A stretch of DNA of 64,000 nt, taken from assembly GCF_036452155.1 (NCBI RefSeq), contig NZ_JAWJZY010000004.1; one strand, 5' to 3'. The stretch is from Sorlinia euscelidii (lineage in GTDB: Bacteria > Pseudomonadota > Alphaproteobacteria > Acetobacterales > Acetobacteraceae). Under the pieces are notes generated by a model. That model had not been told where the DNA came from. It was given only the letters and a program-made list of their open reading frames with translations, and ran no database searches. This document shows positions 45,256 to 54,453 of the stretch, piece by piece (position 1 is the stretch's first letter; each line of letters opens with the position of its first letter). The position numbers and the translations under genes are program-made.

Positions 45256-46688
45256 CCTGAGACAGCCTTGATCGCTTTTTTAGGGGACAGCGCTTCAAGC
45301 TGTGACGGGAGGGCCTGGGCCCAGTGGGTGATGGACCCTGCGCCGAGACAGACGACAAAGTCACCCGGTTTCGCGATGACATTAATCATCTCAGCCAGAT
45401 GCTCCGGCCCCGGCAGAGGCACAACCGAGTGGTGCCCGCTGGCCCGCAAGCCCTCGACCAGCGCATCACGGCCAAATCCCTCGATAGGCTGTTCATTCGC
45501 GGCGTAGACATCGGCGATGATGACGGTTGTGGCGTCATTCATGCAGGTGCAGAACTCATGAAACAACGCCTTGAGGCGGGAATAGCGATGTGGCTGCACG
45601 ACGGCGATGACGTGATGCGCCCCGGCCTGACGGGCCGCGCGCAGGACTGCCGCGATTTCTATCGGATGGTGGCCATAATCATCGATAATGGAAACGCCAT
45701 TATGTTCCCCCACCCGGGTGAAACGCCGTTTGACGCCCCGGAAGCTCGCAAGGGCGGAGCGAATCGTGTCGTCGCTGATATCCATTTCCGTCGCCACGGC
45801 GATCGCGGCGAGGGCGTTCAGGACATTATGCTGACCCAGCATCGGCAGGCGGAAAGGCCCGGCCCGCCGCGTCACTTTACTGGCGCGATTGGAGACGACC
45901 ACCTCAAATGTTGCGCCAAGGCGGTCCGCAACAAGCTTCTCCGCCCGGATATCCGCCTGCTGACTGAAGCCATAAGTGATGATGCGGTGATCGGAGAGGC
46001 GCGGAATCATACGCTGCACCTCCGGGTGATCAATGCATAAGACGGCGAAACCATAAAACGGAATATTGGAGATAAACTGATGATAGGCCGCCTGCATGGC
46101 CTCCTCATTTCCCCAATGGTCGAGATGTTCCGGGTCCATATTCGTGACGACAGCAATAACAGCGGGGAGGCGGAGGAAAGACCCGTCACTTTCATCCGCT
46201 TCGACAACCATCCAGTCCCCGGACCCCATGCGGGTATTTGTGCCATAAGCTTCGATGATCCCGCCATTAATGACGGTCGGGTCAAGGCGAGACTGCTCAA
46301 GCACCGCGGCGACGAGGCTGGTTGTGGTCGTTTTACCGTGCGTGCCGCCAATCGCGATGGACCAGCGGAGGCGCATCAGTTCCGCCAGCATCTCCGCCCG
46401 GCGCACGACCGGAATATGGCGCTCCCGCGCGGCGACGACTTCCGGGTTGTCCCGCCGCACGGCGGTTGACGTCACGACAACCTGCGCGTCACCCAGATTT
46501 TCCGCTGTGTGGCCGATCTCAATATGGATGCCCTGATCACGCAGGCGCAGTACATTGTTGTTTTCCGCAATGTCGGAGCCCTGGACCTTATATCCGAGCA
46601 AATGCAGAACCTCGGCGATGCCCGACATGCCAATGCCGCCAATACCGACAAAATGCAGGGTGCCAATCGAGAGGGGAAGCGCGCGCAT
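45252..46688 (-). CDS. murC: UDP-N-acetylmuramate--L-alanine ligase
   Basis: Adds the first residue of the stem peptide. The 478 residues have the Rossmann start HFVGIGGIGMSGIAEVLH, the ATP loop GGTHGKTTTTSLVA at about 114-127, VVEADESDGSFLRLP and SIIDDYGHHPIEIAA. It lies between murG (33 bp) and murB (4-bp overlap). Confidence 0.97.
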   Translation of the reverse strand: MRALPLSIGTLHFVGIGGIGMSGIAEVLHLLGYKVQGSDIAENNNVLRLRDQGIHIEIGHTAENLGDAQVVVTSTAVRRDNPEVVAARERHIPVVRRAEMLAELMRLRWSIAIGGTHGKTTTTSLVAAVLEQSRLDPTVINGGIIEAYGTNTRMGSGDWMVVEADESDGSFLRLPAVIAVVTNMDPEHLDHWGNEEAMQAAYHQFISNIPFYGFAVLCIDHPEVQRMIPRLSDHRIITYGFSQQADIRAEKLVADRLGATFEVVVSNRASKVTRRAGPFRLPMLGQHNVLNALAAIAVATEMDISDDTIRSALASFRGVKRRFTRVGEHNGVSIIDDYGHHPIEIAAVLRAARQAGAHHVIAVVQPHRYSRLKALFHEFCTCMNDATTVIIADVYAANEQPIEGFGRDALVEGLRASGHHSVVPLPGPEHLAEMINVIAKPGDFVVCLGAGSITHWAQALPSQLEALSPKKAIKAVSG

Positions 46689-46721
46689 GTCAACAAGCTT
46701 TCGAAACGAGTATCATATCAT

Positions 46722-47831
46722 TCAATGAGGCGAAGCATCCCCGATCTGAGACGCTACCACCTCAGCGAGACGTTCGGCGCTGGCGGGCATTGCCAGACGA
46801 TGGGCCGCGCTGGATGCCTCGGCCAATTGGTCAGTGTTGGTGAGAAGCGCCTCGACTTTCTCGCAGAGATGCGCCGCGGTCAGATCTGACTGGTTGATGC
46901 ACCAGCCCGCGCCGCCTTCCTCCAACTTTCGGGCATTGGCGGATTGCTCATCCGAAGCGGCAATGGGGAGGGGGATGAGGATGGCGGGGCATCCTGCCAT
47001 GGTCAGCTCCGCAACGGATGAGCCCCCGGCGCGCCCGATCACCAGGTGGCTGCGTCCCAGAAGCCCCGCAACATCTTCAAAAAACGGCGCCAGCGTGCAT
47101 TCAATCCCGGCCGTCTCATAGACTTCCCGCACTTTGCTGATATCGCCTTCCTTTGTCTGCTGTGTGACATGCAGGCGATGCCGGACCTCCTGCGGAAGTC
47201 GACTCAGCGCGTCCGGCACGATTTCTGAAAAAACCTGCGCCCCGAGGGAGCCGCCCCACACGAGCAGATTGATATGTGCCCGCGCATCTGTGTAATGGCG
47301 CGTGTAAAGGGCCTCGATTTCCGGGCGCACAGGCATCCCGGTATAAATGATGGGACGCGGTGGCATCCGTCCCTCAAGTTTCGGAAATGACGTGGCGATG
47401 ACGCTGGCGCGCCGGGCCAGAAAGCGGTTTGCCTTGCCCAGAAGGGCGTTGCCCTCATGCAGGATCAATTTCGCGCGGCTACGCCCGAATATATTGAGAT
47501 TTCCGATCGCAGGCGGGATGGAGGGATATCCGCCGAAACAGATAATGGCTGCCGGCCGCAATTGCCGGAGAAGCCGCCGTGCTTCCTGCACGCCTTGGAA
47601 AAGCTCGTAAAGATTGCGCAGTTTCGTCCAAGGTGTTTTACCCGCGACACCGCGCCCCCGCAGGACATATTGCGGCTGGTCGGCAAATGGCCCTGACGAA
47701 CGATGACCGGCGCGGGAATCAGTCATCAAAACCAGGTGATAACCGCGCTGTTGCAGGGCCAGGGCCAGAGCTTCCGCAGGGAAGAAATGCCCGCCTGTCC
47801 CCCCTGCGGCGATGATGATTGTCTTTTTCAT
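46722..47831 (-). CDS. murG: UDP-GlcNAc transferase MurG (lipid II synthesis)
   Basis: Adds GlcNAc to lipid I on the inner face of the membrane. The 369 residues show the glycine-rich AAGGTGGHFFPAEALA at the N-terminus, ICFGGYPSIPPAI, LLVWGGSLGAQVFSEIVP and the donor-site stretch VIGRAGGSSVAELTMAG. The GT28 fold is complete. Its ATG overlaps the ftsW stop by four bases. Confidence 0.97.
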   Translation of the reverse strand: MKKTIIIAAGGTGGHFFPAEALALALQQRGYHLVLMTDSRAGHRSSGPFADQPQYVLRGRGVAGKTPWTKLRNLYELFQGVQEARRLLRQLRPAAIICFGGYPSIPPAIGNLNIFGRSRAKLILHEGNALLGKANRFLARRASVIATSFPKLEGRMPPRPIIYTGMPVRPEIEALYTRHYTDARAHINLLVWGGSLGAQVFSEIVPDALSRLPQEVRHRLHVTQQTKEGDISKVREVYETAGIECTLAPFFEDVAGLLGRSHLVIGRAGGSSVAELTMAGCPAILIPLPIAASDEQSANARKLEEGGAGWCINQSDLTAAHLCEKVEALLTNTDQLAEASSAAHRLAMPASAERLAEVVASQIGDASPH

Positions 47832-49036
47832 GACGGGAGGTGCCTCCGCGTGCCGTTTGTCCAGTTTCGTCGCATATCCGGGCTGCCACCATGGAGGAAG
47901 TTCGTGTCCGATCCGACATGGTGTCGTGTCAAAGCCAGGATCATGCCCATTGTCAACGCCACCGACAATGCAGAGGAACCACCATAGGAGATGAACGGCA
48001 AGGTCATTCCCTTGGTCGGGATGAGATGCAGTGTTGAGCCCATATTGATAAAAGCCTGAAGGCCGAACCCCGCGATAAGACCGGACACTGCGACGATGAC
48101 GAAGGGGTCCTGCTCACGAAGGACTCGTTGCAGGCTGCGAATGACCATCACAAGAAACACGCCGATCACGGCGACGCAGACGATCATGCCATATTCCTCC
48201 CCCGCAACGGCGAATACGAAATCCGCATGGGCATCGGGAAGCAGATCCTTCACGCGGCCTTCCCCCGGGCCGCGACCCAGTAGCCCCCCATTGCCGAAAG
48301 CGCGCAGGGCCATGTCGATCTGGTAATGGTCACCCAGATTAGGATGTAGAAAGCGTTCAACACGGGAGCGAACATGGGCGAAGGCGATAAAAGCGCCGAT
48401 AAAGGCGGCGATCATGGCCCCGATACCCGCACCGACGAAAATCAGCGGCAATCCATCGACAAAAAGCTGCACAAAAAAAACCATCGTCACGACGGAGAGC
48501 ATGCCGATATCCGGTTGCGATTTCAGGAGGAAAAGGATGACCGCGTAAACGCCGAAAGCGATGACCATGCCGGGGAAATGCAGCATTTTACCGTCGCGCG
48601 TCGTCTGGCGCCGTTTGGCGAGCAGCCACGCCGTGACAATCGCGAAAAATGGTTTGAGAAACTCGGAAGGCTGGACAGACATGAAGGGCAGAGCGATCCA
48701 GCGCCGTGCCCCTTTGATCTCCAGCCCATGCACCAGCGTCATGAGCGTGGCCAGCAAAGCGAGGCCGCCACCGATTAGCGCCATTTTGCGGATCGCCTCA
48801 CGCGACATGGTGGAGACGAACAACGTTACAATGCCGGCCACAGCCAGAAAAATCACCTGCTTGAGAATGAACATCTCACGCGATGCGCCGATACGCACGG
48901 CGACAGCCGGGCTGGCGGCAAGGACGAGGATATAACCGAAAGCCAGAAGCACCCCGACGCAGTAAAGTGTCACGCGGTCAATATTGCGCCACCAGCGCCC
49001 GAAAGCCGAATTATCAACGCGGGAGAGACCAGCCAT
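47828..49036 (-). CDS. ftsW: Peptidoglycan polymerase FtsW
   Basis: SEDS-family septal glycosyltransferase that works with FtsI. The product has 402 residues from the ATG at 49036, two bases beyond the murD stop; the open frame reaches 49300 but that part overlaps murD and looks unlike protein. About ten membrane segments are evident, and the SEDS marks are ARRWIALPFMSVQPSEFLKP, LLKSQPDIGMLSV and the C-terminal LIPTKGMTLPFISYGGSS. AAAAGAGC serves as ribosome site inside the murD end. Confidence 0.95.
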   Translation of the reverse strand: MAGLSRVDNSAFGRWWRNIDRVTLYCVGVLLAFGYILVLAASPAVAVRIGASREMFILKQVIFLAVAGIVTLFVSTMSREAIRKMALIGGGLALLATLMTLVHGLEIKGARRWIALPFMSVQPSEFLKPFFAIVTAWLLAKRRQTTRDGKMLHFPGMVIAFGVYAVILFLLKSQPDIGMLSVVTMVFFVQLFVDGLPLIFVGAGIGAMIAAFIGAFIAFAHVRSRVERFLHPNLGDHYQIDMALRAFGNGGLLGRGPGEGRVKDLLPDAHADFVFAVAGEEYGMIVCVAVIGVFLVMVIRSLQRVLREQDPFVIVAVSGLIAGFGLQAFINMGSTLHLIPTKGMTLPFISYGGSSALSVALTMGMILALTRHHVGSDTNFLHGGSPDMRRNWTNGTRRHLPS

Positions 49037-49037
49037 A

Positions 49038-50414
49038 TCAGCTCTTTTCACCTTCGGCCCATGCCGAAAGTTTTGCAGGCGTGTCGAGAGATCGCGCCAG
49101 ATCCCGAAATACCGAGCCGCGCGCTTCAAAATTCGTGAATTGATCGAAGCTGGCGCAGGCGGGGGAAAGTAAAACAACGTTCGTCCGGCTTGCTTTCGCC
49201 GCCGCAAAAGCCTGGCTGACGGCGCGCTCCAGCGTGATGCAGGTCTCCCACGCCACCTTGTTTGCTTCAAGAGTCTCGGCGAGTTCCGAGGCATCCTCAC
49301 CGATGAGAAAGGCCTTTGTGACGCGATTTAAGAGGGGAGTGAGCGACGTGATCCCACCTTCCTTGGCCTGCCCTCCCGCGATCCAAATGACGCGGTCATA
49401 AGATTGCAGTGCCTTGGCCGCTGACTCCGCATTTGTTGCTTTGCTGTCATTGATGAAAGCCACGCCATCAACGTGGGCCACAATTTCCTGCCGATGGGGA
49501 AGGCCGGGGAAGCTGTTGAGCCCCGCCAGAATTTTCTCCTCTGCTACGCCGAGGAAGCGGCAAATCTCGTAGGCGGCGAGGGCATTCTGCATGTTATGCG
49601 TCCCCGGCAAAGATTGTGCCTGTGACAAGTCCAGCAAGGTCGGCGTCAAATCAGCGGGCTGGTGCAGGGAAAGCGCACGTGGTTGCGCGCCGCGCGCACG
49701 GAGCTTCTCATAAATATCCCGACATTCCGCGTCATCGATACTGACAATCAGGCGATCCGCTGCCGTCATATGGTCAAAAACATGCGCCTTCGCCGCGGCG
49801 TAATGGGCCATATCGCCGTGACGTTCCATATGGTCGGGCGTCAGGTTCAGCAGGCAGGCCGCATCAGCGTGGAAGCTGTCCAGCCTTTCCAGCATGTAGG
49901 AGGACATCTCAATCACGTAGACGCCCCGATCATCCAATAGGGGAAGCGCGAGCGCGGCGGGGCCGAGATTGCCGCCAGCCGCCACGTTATAACCGGCATA
50001 AGCGAGGATGTGGGCGATCAGCGCCGTTGTCGTCGACTTCCCGTTCGTTCCGGTGACGGAAACGAATCTTGCTTTCGAGCCCTGTGCTCTCACGGCCCGA
50101 TAAAGAATTTCGGCATCCGACAGAATAGGTATCCCCTCACGCCGCGCCAGCGCCGCCAAAGGGTGGGGACGGGGGAGATGGTGCGGGATGCCAGGCGAGA
50201 GGATCAGCGCGTCAAACCCTTCGAGGGTGGATGGGGACGCGTATGTGAGGCGGGGATGCGCGCGTGTCCGGTCAAACTCCTGACGATCATCCCAGGCCAT
50301 GACCCGCGCACCCATTTCAAGCAGGGCTTTGACGGCGGCAAAGCCGTTTCTGCCGAGGCCGACGACCAGAAATTGCTGGTCCTTGAAAAGCGTGGTGGGA
50401 AATGGGTGGGTCAT
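49038..50414 (-). CDS. murD: UDP-N-acetylmuramoylalanine--D-glutamate ligase
   Basis: Adds D-glutamate to UDP-MurNAc-L-Ala. The 458 residues show FLVVGLGRNGFAAVKALLEM, the ATP loop VTGTNGKSTTTALIAHIL, NLTPDHMERHGDMAHYAAAK and INDSKATNAESAAKAL. It lies between mraY (10 bp) and ftsW. Confidence 0.96.
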   Translation of the reverse strand: MTHPFPTTLFKDQQFLVVGLGRNGFAAVKALLEMGARVMAWDDRQEFDRTRAHPRLTYASPSTLEGFDALILSPGIPHHLPRPHPLAALARREGIPILSDAEILYRAVRAQGSKARFVSVTGTNGKSTTTALIAHILAYAGYNVAAGGNLGPAALALPLLDDRGVYVIEMSSYMLERLDSFHADAACLLNLTPDHMERHGDMAHYAAAKAHVFDHMTAADRLIVSIDDAECRDIYEKLRARGAQPRALSLHQPADLTPTLLDLSQAQSLPGTHNMQNALAAYEICRFLGVAEEKILAGLNSFPGLPHRQEIVAHVDGVAFINDSKATNAESAAKALQSYDRVIWIAGGQAKEGGITSLTPLLNRVTKAFLIGEDASELAETLEANKVAWETCITLERAVSQAFAAAKASRTNVVLLSPACASFDQFTNFEARGSVFRDLARSLDTPAKLSAWAEGEKS

Positions 50415-50424
50415 CTGGAACGAT

Positions 50425-51516
50425 CTACTGAAGTTTGAGGGTTGATAGACCGATCAGCCCCAGCACGAAAGCGACGATCCAGAATCGGACGACAATTTTA
50501 GACTCGGACCATCCTTTTTTCTCAAAATGATGGTGGATCGGGGCCATCAGAAAAATGCGCCGCCCGGTTCGTTTAAACCAGAATACCTGAATAACGACGG
50601 AAATTGTTTCGACGACAAACAGCCCGCCGACAATACAGAGAACGATTTCATGCTTGATCGCGACAGCTATCGCGCCAAGCGCACCGCCAAGCAGAAGGGA
50701 CCCGGTATCCCCCATGAAAACTTCAGCCGGTTGGGCATTGAACCAGAGAAATCCGAGACCCGCCCCCACCAGGGCGGCGCAGTAAACAGAGAGCTCACCC
50801 GTGCCGGGGATAAAATGGATCTGAAGATATTCTGCGAAGACACGATTACCGACCAGATAAGTGATGACACCGAAGACAAGTGTCGCCATCAAAGTCGGCA
50901 CAATGGCCAGCCCATCGAGCCCATCCGTAAAATTCACCGCATTGCCGAAACCCGCAATCGTCAACATGGCGAAGATGGGGAAGGCGAAGCCAAGCGGGAT
51001 GAGGAGATTTTTGATGAAAGGAATGGCCAGGGCATTCTGCATCCCGACCGGCATCAGGCTTTGCAACCAGTAACCGGCAATGAGCGCGGCGAGAAACTCA
51101 CATCCCAGTCGCATTTTCTTGGACACGCCACGACTGTTGCGGCGGGAGAGTTTCAGATAATCATCCGCAAACCCGACGGCGAAAAATGCGGAGGAGACAA
51201 ACAGAACGGCCCAGACGAAGCCATTTCTTAGATCAGCCCACAAAAGAGTTGACGCGATGAGGGACAGAAAGATCATGACGCCGCCCATTGTCGGCGTGCC
51301 GGCTTTTTCAGTCAGATGGCGTTCGGGGCCCAATTCCCGGATCGGCTGGCCGTCGCGCTGGATGCGTCTGAGATAGCGTATGAAAGGTTGCCCGAGGCTG
51401 AGGCTGATAATCAGAGCCGTGAGACACGCGCCGCCGGACCGGAACGTCAGATAGTGGAACAGATTGAACAGGCCACCATGACCGCTCTCACTTACGGCGA
51501 ACAAGCTGTAAAGCAT
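50425..51516 (-). CDS. mraY: Phospho-MurNAc-pentapeptide transferase MraY
   Basis: Makes lipid I by moving phospho-MurNAc-pentapeptide to undecaprenyl phosphate. The 363 residues have about ten membrane helices and the family loops GTPTMGGVMIFLS, FADDYLKLSRRNSRGVSKKM, NFTDGLDGLAI, VFMGDTGSLLLGGALG and the histidine-rich APIHHHFEKKGWSESKIVVR. It shares one base with the murF stop. Confidence 0.97.
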   Translation of the reverse strand: MLYSLFAVSESGHGGLFNLFHYLTFRSGGACLTALIISLSLGQPFIRYLRRIQRDGQPIRELGPERHLTEKAGTPTMGGVMIFLSLIASTLLWADLRNGFVWAVLFVSSAFFAVGFADDYLKLSRRNSRGVSKKMRLGCEFLAALIAGYWLQSLMPVGMQNALAIPFIKNLLIPLGFAFPIFAMLTIAGFGNAVNFTDGLDGLAIVPTLMATLVFGVITYLVGNRVFAEYLQIHFIPGTGELSVYCAALVGAGLGFLWFNAQPAEVFMGDTGSLLLGGALGAIAVAIKHEIVLCIVGGLFVVETISVVIQVFWFKRTGRRIFLMAPIHHHFEKKGWSESKIVVRFWIVAFVLGLIGLSTLKLQ

Positions 51517-52874
51517 CAGCCTTGATTTCCTTGCTTTTTCAGTGCGTCGACGACATCGCGCATGCGGCTTCCGAAGCTGCCTTTGACGAGGACGACATCC
51601 CCGGCGGCGAGCCCTTTGATTAAGAGCGGTGCAAGCCTGTCAGCGGTTTCGCACCAGGCGCCTTTTTTTCCTGCCGGAAGGTAGTCAAAAACATCTTTCA
51701 TCGCGGCGCCACAGCAATAAAGCGCGTCAGCGCTCGCGACAATGTCCGGCAGCAACGCCAGATGGGCTTCCTGCGCGTGGTCACCCATTTCAAGCATGTC
51801 GCCCAGAACGGCAATCCGACGCTTTGCCGGCATGAGGGCGAGGGTGGCGAGTGCGGCCCGCATTGACAAGCCGGAGGCGTTATAACTTTCATCCAGAAGC
51901 GTAACGGAATCATCCAGAATTGGCAGGCGCATGCCGCGTCCCGCATCCGGCCTGTAACGGGCAAGGGCGGCAATGGCGAGATCCAGATCCGCGCCGACGG
52001 ACTTCACCCCTGCAAGGACGAGCGCGGCATCCTCCGCAAGGTGCCGCCCCGGCACATTGAGTGCGACATGACGCCCGGAGAAGGTGAAGCTGCTCCCCTC
52101 AGCCGTCATCTGAAGATCGAGCAGGCGCATATCCGCAGAGGGCGCGATACCGACGCCGATAAAGCGTGCGCGGGAAGCTCCAAGCTTGCGTTTGAGGGTG
52201 TCCCTGCCAAAAACCGCGTCGGGGGCGATGGCGGTTCCGGTCTGGCGGAGACTGGCGAAAAGCGCGGATTTCTCCTCCACGATCGCTTCAAGTGAGCCAA
52301 GATGCCCGATATGGCTGTTTCCGATGGATGTGATGATGGCGACATCCGGGCGGACCATTTGCGCAAGTGGCGCGATCTCGCCAGCATGGTTCATGCCGAT
52401 TTCGCAGATACACCAGGCGACGTCGCGGGGCAGACGCGCCAATGTCAGCGGCACGCCGATATGATTATTGAAGGACTTATCCGCGGCATGGGTGCGGCCC
52501 TGCGTTGCTAAAGCCGCATGGAGCATGTTCTTCGTCGTTGTCTTGCCGACACTGCCGGTGATGGCGATCATTTTGCCGGTAAAGCGGCTGCGCGCGTATA
52601 GGCCCAGCGCCTGCAGCGCTTTTAGACTATCCGGCACGTTGATGACGGGACCGGACGCGGAAACAGGGCGATGCACGATGCAGCACGCCGCGCCCTTGCT
52701 GAAAGCCTCCGCAACATGGTCATGCCCGTCATGTGACGCGCCTTCGAGGGCGATAAAGAGATCACCGGGCTGCAGAGTGCGCGTATCAATGGAAATACCG
52801 GTGATGGCAATATCCGGGGCCGTTACCGCACCCGTCGCCTCGGCCAGCTCCTCACCTTTCCATAAAACGGTCAT
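51516..52874 (-). CDS. murF: UDP-MurNAc-tripeptide--D-alanyl-D-alanine ligase
   Basis: Adds D-Ala-D-Ala to complete the pentapeptide. The 452 residues from the ATG at 52874 (GGGAAGTGAG upstream) include ISIDTRTLQPGDLFIALEGA, ATP loop AITGSVGKTTTKNMLHAAL, ICEIGMNHAGEIAPLAQMV and LLDESYNASGLSMRAALATL. An in-frame start at 52916 would overlap the murE end and is less likely. Confidence 0.96.
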   Translation of the reverse strand: MTVLWKGEELAEATGAVTAPDIAITGISIDTRTLQPGDLFIALEGASHDGHDHVAEAFSKGAACCIVHRPVSASGPVINVPDSLKALQALGLYARSRFTGKMIAITGSVGKTTTKNMLHAALATQGRTHAADKSFNNHIGVPLTLARLPRDVAWCICEIGMNHAGEIAPLAQMVRPDVAIITSIGNSHIGHLGSLEAIVEEKSALFASLRQTGTAIAPDAVFGRDTLKRKLGASRARFIGVGIAPSADMRLLDLQMTAEGSSFTFSGRHVALNVPGRHLAEDAALVLAGVKSVGADLDLAIAALARYRPDAGRGMRLPILDDSVTLLDESYNASGLSMRAALATLALMPAKRRIAVLGDMLEMGDHAQEAHLALLPDIVASADALYCCGAAMKDVFDYLPAGKKGAWCETADRLAPLLIKGLAAGDVVLVKGSFGSRMRDVVDALKKQGNQG

Positions 52875-52893
52875 CTCACTTCCCTTTTGCCGC

Positions 52894-54437
52894 TTAACCA
52901 GGCGTGTCATGTGCATTCACCCCGTCTGCTGCCTCAATGTCAGAACCGCCCTGCGCGGCTGTCAAAATTTCTCTTATGACGGCGGCATCATCAAATGGAT
53001 GCACCGCGCCTTTGATGATCTGCCCGGTTTCGTGCCCCTTGCCGGTGACGACGACGATTTCGCCCGGTTCGGCATGCAGCACGGCGTGGGCGATGGCTGT
53101 GTGGCGGTCGCCGATTTCCGTCGCGTCGGGGCATCCCTGCATGACGGCCCGGCGGATGGTGGCGGGGTCCTCATCGCGCGGATTATCGTCGGTGACGATG
53201 CATTGATCTGCATATCTGGCGGCAATCTGACCCATTAAGGGGCGCTTCCCCTGATCACGATTGCCACCCGCGCCGAGAACGACCGTCAGTCGACGCTGCG
53301 CATGCGGGCGCAGGCTTTGCAGCACGTGGCCGAGCGCGTCGGGCGTGTGGGCGTAATCCACAAATATCGAAGCACCATGATGCGATGTGGCGACAAATTC
53401 ACACCGCCCGCGCACGCCCTGTAACTGTGTCAGACTCTGGCAGATCTGACGGGCGGAATCTTCATCGTCCCAGGCCAGAGCGGCCGCCAGCATAATATTA
53501 TTGACCTGCACGCGCCCGATGAGGGGGATGGTGATGTCATCCAGCATTTCCCCGTACAGGCGGAGTTTCAGACGCTGCCCTGTCGGGAGGGGCGTTGCAT
53601 CGACAAGTCGCAGCGCCTCACCGGCCATCCCCACCGTGCGGAGTGCGAGGGCGCGTGACGTCGCAATATCCTTCAATGCCGCAAAAGTTTCCGGGTCCAT
53701 ATCCGCATTGATTGCCGCCACGCCGCCTTCAGGGAGAATGTCTTTGAAAAGCCGCAATTTGGCGTTGCGATAGGCGGCGAGAGTCTGATGGTAATCCAGA
53801 TGGTCCCGCGTGAGGTTGGAGAAACCCACGCGTGTCAATCTGACGCCATCCAGGCGAAACTGGTCAAGCCCGTGAGACGAGGCTTCCAACGCAACATGAT
53901 CAACATGATGGGTTTTCAGCTCATGCAATGTCTCAGCAAGTTTGACCGGGTCGGGCGTTGTCAAAGGGGGAAGGCGCAGGTCCAGACCCTCAGAAACGAG
54001 GCCGAGCGTACCGATACTGGCGCAACGCACGCCCCGCATCATCCAGATCTGCCGCAGAAAATCGGCCGTGCTCGTCTTGCCATTCGTGCCGGTGATCGCC
54101 GCGATCTCGGCAGGTTGCGCGCCATAAAACGCGGCGGCGAGAAGGGCGAGGTCACGCCGGGGATTGGCGGAGGCGAGATGGAGGGTTTCACGGCCCGCGA
54201 CGATGGTCACCGCATTCGGGCCGTGAGGGACATGACGACATCAACCCCCTTCGCCACAGCTTGCGGAATATAGGTTGCGCCATCGACGGCGGCGCCATCA
54301 ATCGCGACGAAAAGACTGTTCTGCGTGGCCAGGCGGCTGTCACCCGTCACCCCGCCAACCTCCCGATCCGCCCATTCCGGCTTTAAGGAGGCGGGCAGGC
54401 TGATGCGCGCTTGTCTGAATAGCTTCTGCAATTGCAT
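52894..54437 (-). pseudogene. murE: murE with a -1 frameshift: UDP-MurNAc-dipeptide--diaminopimelate ligase
   Basis: Adds meso-diaminopimelate to the stem peptide. The N-terminal 70 residues (EVGGVTGDSRLATQNSLFVA, YIPQAVAKGVDVVMS) read in one frame from the ATG at 54437. The rest (AAITGTNGKTSTADFLRQ, EASSHGLDQFRLDGVRLTRV, VDYAHTPDALGHVL, the diaminopimelate-type motif TDDNPRDEDPATIRR) reads in another down to 52894. The break is at 54217-54222; one extra G on the coding strand turns TARMR into TGPNAVTIVAGRE and gives a 514-residue protein with nothing missing. As MurE should be essential and no second copy is in view, a sequence error is more likely than a dead gene. Confidence 0.9.
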
Positions 54438-54453
54438 GGCAAACGACCCTCCT

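Noticed and set aside
47828..49300. FtsW starting at 49300
   Set aside because: The extension lies within murD and is arginine-rich shadow sequence; the ATG at 49036 gives the normal N-terminus.
10334..54222. Programmed ribosomal frameshifting as the explanation for the split genes
   Set aside because: The sites share no slippery heptamer with a downstream pseudoknot, and the four genes have unrelated functions.
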